DNA of 64,000 nucleotides from positions 186,001 through 250,000 of the forward strand of contig NZ_QRDY01000004.1 in assembly GCF_003386205.1 (NCBI RefSeq). The letters run 5' to 3'. Under the pieces are notes generated by a model. That model made no database searches, was not told where the DNA came from, and saw only the letters and a list, made by a program, of their open reading frames with translations. Below, one piece after another: positions 8,763 through 16,578 of this stretch. Each line of letters begins with the position of its first letter. The first letter of the stretch is position 1. Position numbers and translations under genes: made by a program. The stretch is from Cohnella lupini (lineage in GTDB: Bacteria; Bacillota; Bacilli; Paenibacillales; Paenibacillaceae).

Positions 8763-9338
8763 TTACATCAAGCCGTAATCTTTGCACAAGCCGGCCAATC
8801 CTTCTTTGTAGCCGGCGCCGACCGCGTTGAATTTCCATTCGCCGCTATGGCGATACAATTCCCCGACGACGACTGCCGTTTCGACTGAGAAATCTTCGCC
8901 AAGATCGTAACGGATTAACTCCGCTCCGGTATCTTCGTTAACGATCCGAACGAAAGCGTTCGTGACTTGACCGAAGTTTTGCGCTCTTTCCACAGCTTCA
9001 TGGATCGTGATGCAGAATGCGATTTTCTCGATTTCGGGAGGAACCGTAGACAGGTTCACCTTAACTTGCTCGTCGTCTCCGTCGCCTTCGCCCGTCGTAT
9101 TGTCTCCCGTGTGAACAACGGAACCGCTCACGTTCTGAGGATTGTTGTAGAATACGAAATCCTTCTCCGTAGGCGCCTTGCCCGATGCGTTCAGACAGAA
9201 GATCGAAGAATCCAAGTCGAAAGCTTTACCTCCGTCGTACTTGTTCGTATCCCATCCTAAACCGACAAGCACCTTCGTAAGTCCCGGATTCGATTTCGTA
9301 AGATCGATTTTCTGACCTTTAGATAAGCTGATTGACAT
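8763..9338 (-). CDS. TerD-family stress protein (paralogue 2 of 4)
   Basis: A 191-residue TerD domain: opening [16 protein letters not shown], strand DLDSSIFCL, acidic loop [10 protein letters not shown] and ending [13 protein letters not shown]. It is most similar to the next gene downstream, indicating a recent tandem duplication. AGAGG lies 8 nt before the ATG. It is the last gene before terminator 8703-8738. As for other TerD proteins the expected role is calcium-dependent stress protection; the partner TerC and TerA-like genes lie further down the same strand. Confidence 0.93.
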   Translation of the reverse strand: MSISLSKGQKIDLTKSNPGLTKVLVGLGWDTNKYDGGKAFDLDSSIFCLNASGKAPTEKDFVFYNNPQNVSGSVVHTGDNTTGEGDGDDEQVKVNLSTVPPEIEKIAFCITIHEAVERAQNFGQVTNAFVRIVNEDTGAELIRYDLGEDFSVETAVVVGELYRHSGEWKFNAVGAGYKEGLAGLCKDYGLM

Positions 9339-9389
9339 TTAAGTAGCCTCTTTTCGTTATTTTATTTTATTAGGGATTGCGGTTATTTA

Positions 9390-9974
9390 TTATTGGTAAT
9401 TGCGAGCCAATATATCAACGTGCGGCGCATTTAAGCCTTCGCCGATCGCATTGAACTTCCATTCCGAGCCGTGACGATAGATTTCGCCTACGACAAGCGC
9501 CGTTTTGCCCGAATAGTTGTCCGTTAAGTTAAAACGGATTAGTTCTTGTTGGTTATCCTGGTTAAGCACGCGAATATAAGCGGAGGATATCATTCCGAAA
9601 TCTTGTTTGCGGTTGACGCAATCGTAAATATTGACGACCATCAAAATTTTGTGAACGTTCGCCGGAATGCGGCCAAGATCTACGTGAATTTGTTCGTCGT
9701 CGCCGTCGCCTTCTCCCGTGCGGTTATCGCCGGAATGTACGACCGAGCCGTCAGGACTCTTCAGGTTGTGAAAGCAAACGAGATTCTTGCCCTGCAGCTT
9801 GCCGTTCTCGTCGAGCAGAAGAGCGGATGCATCGCAATCGATGTCTACTTTCTTGGAACCGAAGAAGCTTTTCTTCTCTACCGGATTCCATCCGAGACCG
9901 ACGACGATCTTGCTTAGTCCGGCATTCCCCTTCGTTAAATCGATTTTCTGACCTTTTACTAGAGAAATCGTCAT
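9390..9974 (-). CDS. TerD-family stress protein, promoter-proximal (paralogue 1 of 4)
   Basis: 194 residues from the ATG at 9974, which has AAGGGAG upstream; a TTG seven codons earlier overlaps that ribosome binding site and is unlikely to be used. It is the most divergent of the four TerD proteins: an insertion after the first strand (GWNPVEKKSFFGSKKVD) precedes the calcium-site strand CDASALLL, and the C-terminus is NAPHVDILARNYQ. The acidic loop [10 protein letters not shown] is kept. As first gene of the cluster it is directly downstream of the ECF-type promoter at 10057-10084 with a leader of about 75 nt, so it should be the most strongly induced member. Confidence 0.92.
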   Translation of the reverse strand: MTISLVKGQKIDLTKGNAGLSKIVVGLGWNPVEKKSFFGSKKVDIDCDASALLLDENGKLQGKNLVCFHNLKSPDGSVVHSGDNRTGEGDGDDEQIHVDLGRIPANVHKILMVVNIYDCVNRKQDFGMISSAYIRVLNQDNQQELIRFNLTDNYSGKTALVVGEIYRHGSEWKFNAIGEGLNAPHVDILARNYQ

Positions 9975-10056
9975 AATAATAGAGTCTCCCTTCAAGTCTA
10001 TAAAGCTCTCATTTCACTTAACGGATGAAAACTCTCGTATCCGTCGACTAACCTAT

Positions 10057-10084
10057 TTTACGTCCAAACGACAAAAAGGTTTCA
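10057..10084 (-). promoter_or_regulatory. ECF-sigma (SigW/SigM-like) promoter of the Ter cluster
   Basis: Minus strand TGAAAC (10079-10084), exactly 16 nt, then CGTAAA (10057-10062). This is the classical extracytoplasmic-function sigma signature (TGAAAC-N16-CGTA) used by Bacillus SigW/SigM; the yceCDEF ter-like operon of B. subtilis is known to be driven by such factors. The predicted transcript starts near 10050, about 75 nt ahead of the first TerD gene. Confidence 0.8.
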
Positions 10085-10249
10085 AATCGGCGCGACAAGT
10101 AAATTATAAACTAATTGCGGGCATGTTTCGATATCCGTTAACAGAAATTGCCTGACTTCTATTCTTTTTAGTTGCAACATTATAAGAACCCGTTTCGTTT
10201 CTATACATGTAAGCAGAACGATAATCTCTTAAGAAATCTAACGAATCGT

Positions 10250-10278
10250 AAAAAAACGAGATCCCCGTAAGGATCTCG
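10250..10278 (-). terminator. Intrinsic terminator after the NlpC/P60 gene
   Basis: Minus strand 8-bp stem CGAGATCC/GGATCTCG (10257-10264 with 10271-10278) with a 6-nt loop, followed by seven T. It insulates the Ter promoter, which lies about 170 nt further along. The rest of 9975-10314 holds the ECF promoter and AT-rich leader; no other feature is seen. Confidence 0.85.
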
Positions 10279-10314
10279 CAATGATGCTATATGAATAGCC
10301 GTAGATTATTCGAA

Positions 10315-10791
10315 TTATAGAACGCGTCTAGCCGACACGTATGCGTCTCTCCAGTAGTTCGTTTCCATGCTCGTCACCGTAACTCCCTTGCTGCTGCTTG
10401 CGTGAAGCATCATACCGTCTCCGGCGTAAATGCCGACGTGGCTAATGCCGCCGCCTAAGGTGCTAAAGAACATGAGATCTCCGACGCTTAAAAATCCTTT
10501 GTCTACCTTCTGTCCGGTGTACGCTTGAGAGATCGAAGTCCGAGGCAGCTCCACTCCGAACTTATCGAATACATACTGTACGAACGACGAGCAATCGAAC
10601 GCGGTTGTAGCTCCCTCCGCTGCTCCGTAACTATATGGCGTGCCGATATAATCTTTCCCGTATGAAAGCAAATCCAACGATTCCGGCGTTGCCGCGCTCG
10701 CCTTAGAGGACGATCCGATCACCGTGCCAAGCAAGCCCGTCATGAGCAAGCTGCAAGCTAATACTATCTTCATCGTAATTCTTTTAGACAT
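10315..10791 (-). CDS. Secreted NlpC/P60 (C40) cell-wall endopeptidase
   Basis: 158 residues from the ATG at 10791, chosen because GGGAGG lies 9 nt upstream; an in-frame extension to 10881 has no such site. A signal peptide (KIVLACSLLMTGLLG, ending near ASAA) is followed by a single NlpC/P60 domain. The catalytic cysteine is in FDCSSFVQYVF, the histidine in SHVGIYAGDG, and the third polar residue in MMLHASS. Enzymes of this family cleave the gamma-D-Glu to diaminopimelate bond in peptidoglycan stem peptides. No SH3 or LysM targeting domain is present, unlike LytE or LytF, so it is a minimal secreted hydrolase. A paralogue lies at 24781-25287. Confidence 0.92.
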   Translation of the reverse strand: MSKRITMKIVLACSLLMTGLLGTVIGSSSKASAATPESLDLLSYGKDYIGTPYSYGAAEGATTAFDCSSFVQYVFDKFGVELPRTSISQAYTGQKVDKGFLSVGDLMFFSTLGGGISHVGIYAGDGMMLHASSSKGVTVTSMETNYWRDAYVSARRVL

Positions 10792-10991
10792 GTTATATTT
10801 CCTCCCGAAGCGCCTGGTTGCTAACGAACCGTGTTGTCGGAAATTAATATAACACAACCAAATTCGACAAGAATTTACCAAGGAGAGAACATTCCCCGTA
10901 CCTATGGCGCTTTCGAGCCTTTCTTAGAAAAAGGTTAGAAAACGTTCATTTTGTTACAACCGTTCGCGAATAGGGTAAATACCCTGTTAAA

Positions 10992-11972
10992 TCATGCCGA
11001 ATAAATGCTTTTAATTACGTCCTCGATCGGAATATTCCGGATGTTGATGTCCTGGACCGGAAGTCTCCCCAATAGATCGTATACGAATTGCCTCAGATCT
11101 TGTTCGGTTAAATCCAACTCTATCGTCGCCGTTAATTCATCCGAGTGAAGCAAGGTGTATTCCTTCAACAAGTGTTTGCCCATCGGCTCGTGAAATTGAA
11201 TATCGATAAGCTTCTTCTGCGAAAAATATTTGTTCAGTTGGCTCATGGCGTCATTATAGACGACTCGCCCTTTGTTGATGATGGTGACGTTCTCGCATAG
11301 GTTCTCCAGGTCGGACAAATCGTGCGTCGTCAGTATGAACGTCGTTCGCAGATCCCGATTAACCTGCTTAATGAATTTGCGGATGCTTTCCTTCGAGATA
11401 ATATCCAGCCCGATCGTCGGTTCGTCGAGAAATACGAGAGACGGCTCGTGAAGCATCGCGCAGACGAACTCGCATTTCATTCTTTCGCCGAGCGATAGCT
11501 GTCTGACCGGTTTATACACGACGTCCTCGATCTGCAATAACTCCTTGAAGTAGTCGACGAGCTCCTTGTAGCGCTTCGTCGGCACCTTATACATCTCGCG
11601 GTTGAGAGAATACGTATCGATCGGAGGCAGGTCCCACCAGAGCTGGGACTTCTGTCCGAACACGACGCCGAGATGCTTCACGTACTTCTGCCTTTCCAGC
11701 CATGGAACGAAACCCATTACGTTTACTCGGCCTTCTTCCGGATGCAGAATGCCCGACAGGATCTTGATCGTCGTCGATTTGCCCGCGCCGTTGGGACCGA
11801 TCAAACCTCGTATCTCTCCCTTGCGGACTTGCAGGTCGATACCGTCCACGCCGTATACCATCTCGTATTTTCGGTTCCAAAGCGACTTCACGGCGGCTCC
11901 GAAGCCTTCGTCACGCTTGGATACTTTAAATGCCTTCTTCAACCCGGCAACGTCGATTATGTATTCGCTCAT
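10992..11972 (-). CDS. ABC-2 transporter ATP-binding protein
   Basis: A 326-residue ATPase with Walker A GPNGAGKST, Q-loop region, signature LSLGERMKCE, Walker B LVFLDEPTIGLD and the switch histidine in LTTHD. The C-terminal 90 residues are the extra domain typical of NatA/DrrA-like exporters. The ATG at 11972 lies 1 nt beyond the stop of the permease gene, with GGTGG close upstream; a GTG at 11981 overlaps that site. With two six-helix permeases of the ABC2_membrane_6 type (next two entries) it forms a complete exporter. The transported compound is unknown; relatives are annotated for export of lipids, antibiotics or peptides. Confidence 0.92.
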   Translation of the reverse strand: MSEYIIDVAGLKKAFKVSKRDEGFGAAVKSLWNRKYEMVYGVDGIDLQVRKGEIRGLIGPNGAGKSTTIKILSGILHPEEGRVNVMGFVPWLERQKYVKHLGVVFGQKSQLWWDLPPIDTYSLNREMYKVPTKRYKELVDYFKELLQIEDVVYKPVRQLSLGERMKCEFVCAMLHEPSLVFLDEPTIGLDIISKESIRKFIKQVNRDLRTTFILTTHDLSDLENLCENVTIINKGRVVYNDAMSQLNKYFSQKKLIDIQFHEPMGKHLLKEYTLLHSDELTATIELDLTEQDLRQFVYDLLGRLPVQDINIRNIPIEDVIKSIYSA

Positions 11973-11973
11973 C

Positions 11974-12774
11974 TCAACCACCCGCGCTCGTATATTTATT
12001 CAAACTGCGATTCCAGATCCATACGCTGAAACCGAAAACGGCAAAGCAGCCGATGGCCGCAGTCACGATACCGGAGTCCATCCGGTCCAAGAGTGCCTGG
12101 GAGGGAACGTAAGCCCAAATCGCGAAGGGGAATACGGTAAGGAATAACTGCTTCAGCATCCTCGGATAAATGTTGATCGGATAATCTCCGAAGCCCAATA
12201 CCCGCTCCACAAGCTCTTCTACTCTTCCGATCTGAACGAGCATGATGACGATCGTGCAGAGCAAAGTCGTGACTCCCATATAGAAGAAGATGCTGCACAA
12301 GAGGGAAAATAGAAATAACGCGACCTGACCGACGCTAGGAACGAGCTCGAGTCCGTAGAGGGCATAAGCGGTAAGAGCGCAACCGGACAACGTCGCTCCG
12401 ATTCCCTTTAGATTAAAACCGCTGCATAATAATACGCCAAGCGGCGGATAAGGCTTAACGAGCAGGCGGTCGAAGTCTCCCTTGCGGACCAATCCGTAAG
12501 CGACGTCGAGCACGTTGCCGAATAACATCTGACGCAAGCCGAGCCACAGCAATAGTAAACCTTGAAATAAGAGAATCTGTTCCAGGTTCCATCCGGGGTA
12601 GCCCTTCGTTTGCGTGAAGAAGATGTATTGCAGGAACGGAGCCGTCCCGGAGAATAGAACCGAGGTGATCAGGCCGATCACGAAATCGAACCTGTAAGCC
12701 ATCGATCGGGATATTCCCAGCCTTACGTTCCATATGTACAACTTCAGCAGTCCCGTAACGTTCTCAGCCGTCAT
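11974..12774 (-). CDS. ABC-2 family permease (second subunit)
   Basis: A 266-residue membrane protein with about six hydrophobic segments (for example FVIGLITSVLFSGTAPFL and ALFLFSLLCSIFFYMGVTTLL). It belongs to the ABC2_membrane_6 type, which occurs as a pair with a second permease and one ATPase. The loop GLVRKGDFDRLLVKPYP resembles the coupling region seen in this family and in its partner (IITGDLSIHLLKP). It starts 6 nt after the first permease and ends 1 nt before the ATPase start, so the three are co-translated. The substrate is not deducible. Confidence 0.88.
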   Translation of the reverse strand: MTAENVTGLLKLYIWNVRLGISRSMAYRFDFVIGLITSVLFSGTAPFLQYIFFTQTKGYPGWNLEQILLFQGLLLLWLGLRQMLFGNVLDVAYGLVRKGDFDRLLVKPYPPLGVLLCSGFNLKGIGATLSGCALTAYALYGLELVPSVGQVALFLFSLLCSIFFYMGVTTLLCTIVIMLVQIGRVEELVERVLGFGDYPINIYPRMLKQLFLTVFPFAIWAYVPSQALLDRMDSGIVTAAIGCFAVFGFSVWIWNRSLNKYTSAGG

Positions 12775-12780
12775 GCCCTC

Positions 12781-13581
12781 TCACCCCCCGGCCGCGCAGA
12801 ACTTGCGGATCGCCAGCTTCCATAACACGTAACATAGCGTATAACCTCCTGCTATCCAGCCAAGCTGACCTAACACGATATAGCCCCATTCTTGGATAGA
12901 GCTGACGCTGTCTTTATTGAGGAAAATCTGAATCGGATAGTAAAAAATATACTTGAACGGCAGGAAGTCGCAAATTCTTTGCAACCACGCCGGATAGAAA
13001 TCAAGAGGAATGAGGCCTCCCCCGAGGAGGTTCATGCAGATGTACACGAACTCGTTCAGACCGGAATTGCTTTTGAACACGAACGCCGTCATTCCGATCA
13101 AATAATTGATGAGAAAGAAGAGGAAAAAAGAGAGGAGGCATACCGATACGAACTTGAGCAAGGAAAGAACGGTTAGGAAGTCAGGCGGATAAATGAGGCT
13201 GTATATGATAAGGTCCGGAATAAATTCAAGCGCTATCCCGGTTATCCGCAAAGCCGCGGCGGAAGATAATTCAAACCAGAAAATATTAATGGGCTTAAGA
13301 AGATGGATGCTGAGGTCGCCCGTTATGATATAGTCCGATATTCTTCTTTCCGCGAAATTCCAGATGAAAATCCAGACGAAGGTAATACCGGCCGTATACC
13401 AAATCATCTCCGTCAACGTGTAACCTTTAATCTGGTCGGAGCCGTTATGAGCGAAAATGCTTCGGTACAGGAAAATGTTAACGAGCAGGATAAACGGATG
13501 GATGGCGATGGAGATCAGGAAGCTTTTGCGATATTGGAAAAAGAGCTTGATGTTCGTCTGAACGGCCTTCAAGAAGAACAT
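12781..13581 (-). CDS. ABC-2 family permease (first subunit)
   Basis: A 266-residue protein with about six membrane spans, the same length as its partner and similar in layout (GDLSIHLLKPINIFW corresponding to GDFDRLLVKPYPPLG). It is the first gene of the three-gene exporter operon. GGGGG lies 4-9 nt before the ATG. Having two non-identical half-size permeases with one ATPase is the usual arrangement for this subfamily. No clear terminator is seen after the operon; only a short weak hairpin lies near 10972-10985. Confidence 0.88.
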   Translation of the reverse strand: MFFLKAVQTNIKLFFQYRKSFLISIAIHPFILLVNIFLYRSIFAHNGSDQIKGYTLTEMIWYTAGITFVWIFIWNFAERRISDYIITGDLSIHLLKPINIFWFELSSAAALRITGIALEFIPDLIIYSLIYPPDFLTVLSLLKFVSVCLLSFFLFFLINYLIGMTAFVFKSNSGLNEFVYICMNLLGGGLIPLDFYPAWLQRICDFLPFKYIFYYPIQIFLNKDSVSSIQEWGYIVLGQLGWIAGGYTLCYVLWKLAIRKFCAAGG

Positions 13582-13658
13582 ATGTTTCCCCCATAAGCGG
13601 TAATGATACGTATTATAGGAGAAACATTTGGCAAATAGTAGGTGTAATTCTACGGAAG

Positions 13659-14741
13659 TTATAGCTTACATTCCGAATGTTGAATGGCCGAGGTCTCGAC
13701 CTGTATCGTCGTATGCCCAATCTTGAACCGTTCCTCGAGCATCCGGATCGCTTGCTGCAAAATCTCTTGGCCGTCCGCATCATCGTCAACCAACAAATGA
13801 CAGCTAAGGGAATCCATGCCCGAGGTAATCGTCCAGATGTGCAGATCGTGAACGCCTTTGACTCCGGCGATTTCCCTCAGCGTCGCTTTCACCTCTTGCT
13901 GGTTAACGTTTGCCGGCGTTCCTTCCATGAGAATATGGACGGTATTCTTGATAACTCCCCATGCGCTTCTCAGAATAAGGATCGATACGAGGATGCTTAT
14001 GATCGGATCCGCGACGTACCAGCCGAACGCCAGCATGACCAGACCGGCGACAACCGCGCCTACGGAACCTAGCGCATCGCCGAGCACGTGGAGATATGCG
14101 CTTCTCAGATTTAGATTGTTCTTGACGTCGCCTTGCTTTAATAGGGCGAGAGCGCTTAGAAGATTGGCGATTAGCCCGACGGAGGCGATAAGGATCATCG
14201 TCAGGCTGGACACTTCCGGCGGGGAGCCGAATCGCTGGAAGGCTTCCCAGATGATGAATCCGGCTATGACGAAGAGAGTCACGCCATTGAATAAAGCAGC
14301 CAATATTTCGAAGCGATAGAAGCCGTAGGTTCTGCTTGGCGAAGCCGGCTTCGCGGCAAACCACATTGCAACCAGGCTTAGCGCCAACGAGCTGGCGTCG
14401 CTCAGCATATGCCCCGAATCGGAGAGCAAGGCAAGGCTGTTCGTGAAGAGTCCGCCGGCGAATTCGAGGATCATTATACCTGCCGTGATTAGCAGCGCGA
14501 TTTTCAGTCCCCGTTTATTCCCTTCGCGGTTGCCGTCGTGACTATGGCCATGATGGTGGCCAAGGTGAGAGTGGCCGTGATGGGAATGGCCATGGTGGGA
14601 ATGGACGTGGTTATCGGCGTGATCGTGGACGCTAGCGGAAAGATCGCTTGCAGTATCGCTGTGATCGTGTTCTCCGCTGCAGGAATGCTCGGTTTTAAGG
14701 TGGATGTCCGTTTGCTCGCCATCGTTATCTTTTTCCGCCAT
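13659..14741 (-). CDS. CDF-family divalent metal (zinc-type) efflux protein with His-rich N-terminus
   Basis: 360 residues. The first 70 contain more than a dozen histidines in HxHxH-like clusters, a metal-binding tail. Six transmembrane helices follow, with the CDF site residues visible in LLSDSGHMLSDASSL (helix II, HxxxD) and LGDALGSVGAV (helix V, HVLGD). The C-terminal cytosolic domain has HDLHIWTITSG and a metal-site histidine. CDF proteins export Zn, Co or Cd in exchange for protons. The gene stands alone with its own promoter and an ArsR-type dyad directly upstream (14763-14782), so metal-relieved repression is likely. The metal is inferred to be zinc from the His-rich tail and the HxxxD site. 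Confidence 0.93.
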   Translation of the reverse strand: MAEKDNDGEQTDIHLKTEHSCSGEHDHSDTASDLSASVHDHADNHVHSHHGHSHHGHSHLGHHHGHSHDGNREGNKRGLKIALLITAGIMILEFAGGLFTNSLALLSDSGHMLSDASSLALSLVAMWFAAKPASPSRTYGFYRFEILAALFNGVTLFVIAGFIIWEAFQRFGSPPEVSSLTMILIASVGLIANLLSALALLKQGDVKNNLNLRSAYLHVLGDALGSVGAVVAGLVMLAFGWYVADPIISILVSILILRSAWGVIKNTVHILMEGTPANVNQQEVKATLREIAGVKGVHDLHIWTITSGMDSLSCHLLVDDDADGQEILQQAIRMLEERFKIGHTTIQVETSAIQHSECKL

Positions 14742-14762
14742 CTTCTATCCCTCGCTCCTTAC

Positions 14763-14814
14763 ATATGAATAAGTGCTCATATATTATATTGTTATAAATA
14801 CGCGATGTTGTCAA
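14763..14814 (-). promoter_or_regulatory. Promoter and ArsR/SmtB-like operator of the metal exporter
   Basis: Minus strand TTGACA (14809-14814) and TATAAT (14783-14788), separated by 20 nt, longer than ideal. Directly after the -10 element is an inverted repeat ATATGA-N8-TCATAT (14763-14782), the shape bound by metal-sensing ArsR-family repressors such as CzrA. No regulator gene of this family lies in the window, so a trans-acting repressor is implied. Confidence 0.6.
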
Positions 14815-14885
14815 TAACATTCCCATTTTATGCTTATAAACATTTCGAGTGATTCGAACAGGCCGATCGCCCTTACCACCCTAAC

Positions 14886-15160
14886 TACTCACCATGATTC
14901 ATTACATACCTCGGTCTCAACAGTCGAATCGAGGCCGAGATAGTAACGAAATCGACTATCTCCGCCCACTACGTCAATAGAAATCGCTCCCGTTACTCGA
15001 ATATTTCGTGCATCTCCCCGCTATTCCGCTCAATCGAACCGAGTTAGTAACCAAACTGGACTATCTCCACCCTCTATCTCCGAATAGAGCCGAGTTAGTA
15101 ACAAAATCGAACTATCTCCGATCTCAACAGTCGAATCGAGCCGATATGTCACAGATTCGT
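14886..15160. repeat. Intergenic tandem repeat array A (51-bp period)
   Basis: Units begin at about 14886, 14937, about 14988 (53 bp, diverged), 15041, 15092 and 15143 (partial). The central units carry GAGATAGT or GAGTTAGT, a loop of 10-11 nt, then ACTATCTC, an 8-bp imperfect or perfect hairpin, followed by a spacer with TCGAATCGAG. The array lies in the 887-nt gap 14742-15628, upstream of the metal exporter. A lone hairpin with a similar layout (TTAGGT/ACCTAA) is at 15521-15544. I see no convincing gene in this gap. Confidence 0.85.
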
Positions 15161-15587
15161 TTGTTACTACTTATGTGTCTATCATAAGTCATCTCTGGTG
15201 AGGTCCATGCCCTCCATTAGCGATTAATTTCAATGTATTTGTGATTCAAATTCAAGTTGTAAGCTGGATAAGGATGCTTTTCATTGCTACTGTTCTAAAT
15301 TTGTTCTACTCCTTTCAAAAATGCGATCTATAGTGATGTTTTTCATCCTTACTTGATTCCAAAATGGCTCATTCGCTTGAATAGCGATGATTACCATTCT
15401 ACTTTGGCAACTAGTGCCGCTTCGCGCGCTTCTTTCCCTCCGCGGAGCTACTTTAAGGTATATTTACCAACGAGCACGCCTTTTTCTCTAAGTGAAGGTG
15501 AAGTATTGACCAGTCGAGGCTTAGGTAGTAACGGTTTAACCTAACTAATCCTAACTCTCGCCAAGAGTCCATTTTGAGCGCCGAAAA

Positions 15588-15617
15588 TAAAAAAGAGACC
15601 TTCAACCGAAGGTCTCT
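15588..15617 (-). terminator. Intrinsic terminator after the ROK kinase gene
   Basis: A perfect 9-bp stem GAGACCTTC/GAAGGTCTC (15595-15603 with 15608-15616) with a 4-nt loop, followed on the minus strand by six T. It ends the thrC-ROK transcript. Confidence 0.9.
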
Positions 15618-15628
15618 CTCATTGATTC

Positions 15629-16513
15629 TTATGAATTCGCTTCTTCGTAAGCCCGAAGTCCGAGCGCGATAGAGCCCGTTAGTCCGGCGTTATCTCCGAG
15701 GCCCGGCGGAACGATGTAATCGTCGATGCCAGCTTCTAACGCAGCAGAGACGACGTAGCCCTTCAAGTTATCCTGAACCTGCTTGCGGATAAGCGGAAAT
15801 AGCTGCAGTTGATGCATAACGCCGCCGCCAAGAATGATTTTCTTCGGCGAGAGGAGCAGAATCGACGTAGCCAAAGCTTGCCCGATGTAGAAGGCTTCCA
15901 TCTCCCAAGCCGGATGATCCACTGGGAGCTCGCTCGCTTTGACGCCCCAGCGTTCCTCGATCCCCGGCCCCGCTGCCATTCCTTCCAAGCAATCTCCGTG
16001 GTAAGGACATTTGCCGCCGTAAGTATCGTCCGGATGACGCCGCGTAAGGACGTGTCCGCCTTCGGGATGGACAAGTCCGTGCACCATTTGGCCTTCGGCG
16101 AAAACGCCAACGCCTACGCCCGTACCGAACGTATAATAAAGGCAGCTCTCCAAGTCCGCAGCCGCACCCCACGTCGCTTCTCCCAAAGCCGCCGCGTTTA
16201 CGTCCGTGTCCCAACCGAAGGGAACATTGAACGCCTTTTTGAGCTCGGGCAACACGGGATAGTTAGCCCAACCCGGCTTGGGAGTCGTTGTCACGTAACC
16301 ATATTGAGAGCTAGCTCGGTCAATATCGATCGGACCGAACGATCCGATTCCGATCGCTTCTACTTGCTTGTCCCGGAAATAAGCGACAACCTGCGCCAGC
16401 GTTTTCTCCGGCTGCTCCGTCGGAAAACTGATCCGATCGAGCACTTCGCCCTTCTCGTTCCCTATTCCGCATACGAACTTCGTTCCGCCCGCTTCAACCG
16501 CGCCGATTAACAA
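15629..16513 (-). CDS. ROK-family sugar kinase (fructokinase-like)
   Basis: About 294 residues from a TTG start at 16513. An ATG six codons earlier would place the AGGAGG inside the coding region; with TTG that site sits 7 nt upstream, so TTG is preferred. Near the N-terminus is the ATP-binding GAVEAGGTKF. The ROK zinc motif is present: a GHV strand, then CPYHGDCLEG with the cysteines and histidine. The catalytic Asp is in WDTDVNAAALGE. The length and the short N-terminal loop resemble ScrK/GmuE-type fructokinases (D-fructose to fructose-6-phosphate), but mannokinase or other hexokinase activity is possible. It follows thrC by 65 nt and may be co-transcribed with it. Confidence 0.9.
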   Translation of the reverse strand: MLIGAVEAGGTKFVCGIGNEKGEVLDRISFPTEQPEKTLAQVVAYFRDKQVEAIGIGSFGPIDIDRASSQYGYVTTTPKPGWANYPVLPELKKAFNVPFGWDTDVNAAALGEATWGAAADLESCLYYTFGTGVGVGVFAEGQMVHGLVHPEGGHVLTRRHPDDTYGGKCPYHGDCLEGMAAGPGIEERWGVKASELPVDHPAWEMEAFYIGQALATSILLLSPKKIILGGGVMHQLQLFPLIRKQVQDNLKGYVVSAALEAGIDDYIVPPGLGDNAGLTGSIALGLRAYEEANS

Positions 16514-16578
16514 AGTAATTCCTCCTGCCATGTATGTTTTCTCATGTAGTAGTCTTCATTGGTCATTAGGGACGTTTT

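Noticed and set aside
14886-15160. CRISPR array
   Set aside because: Units are continuous with near-identical spacers, the hairpin and spacer repeat together, and no cas genes are near. The same holds for arrays B, C and D.
15353-15544. A 63-codon plus-strand frame in the gap upstream of the metal exporter
   Set aside because: No ribosome site and no recognisable similarity; the end overlaps a lone repeat-like hairpin.
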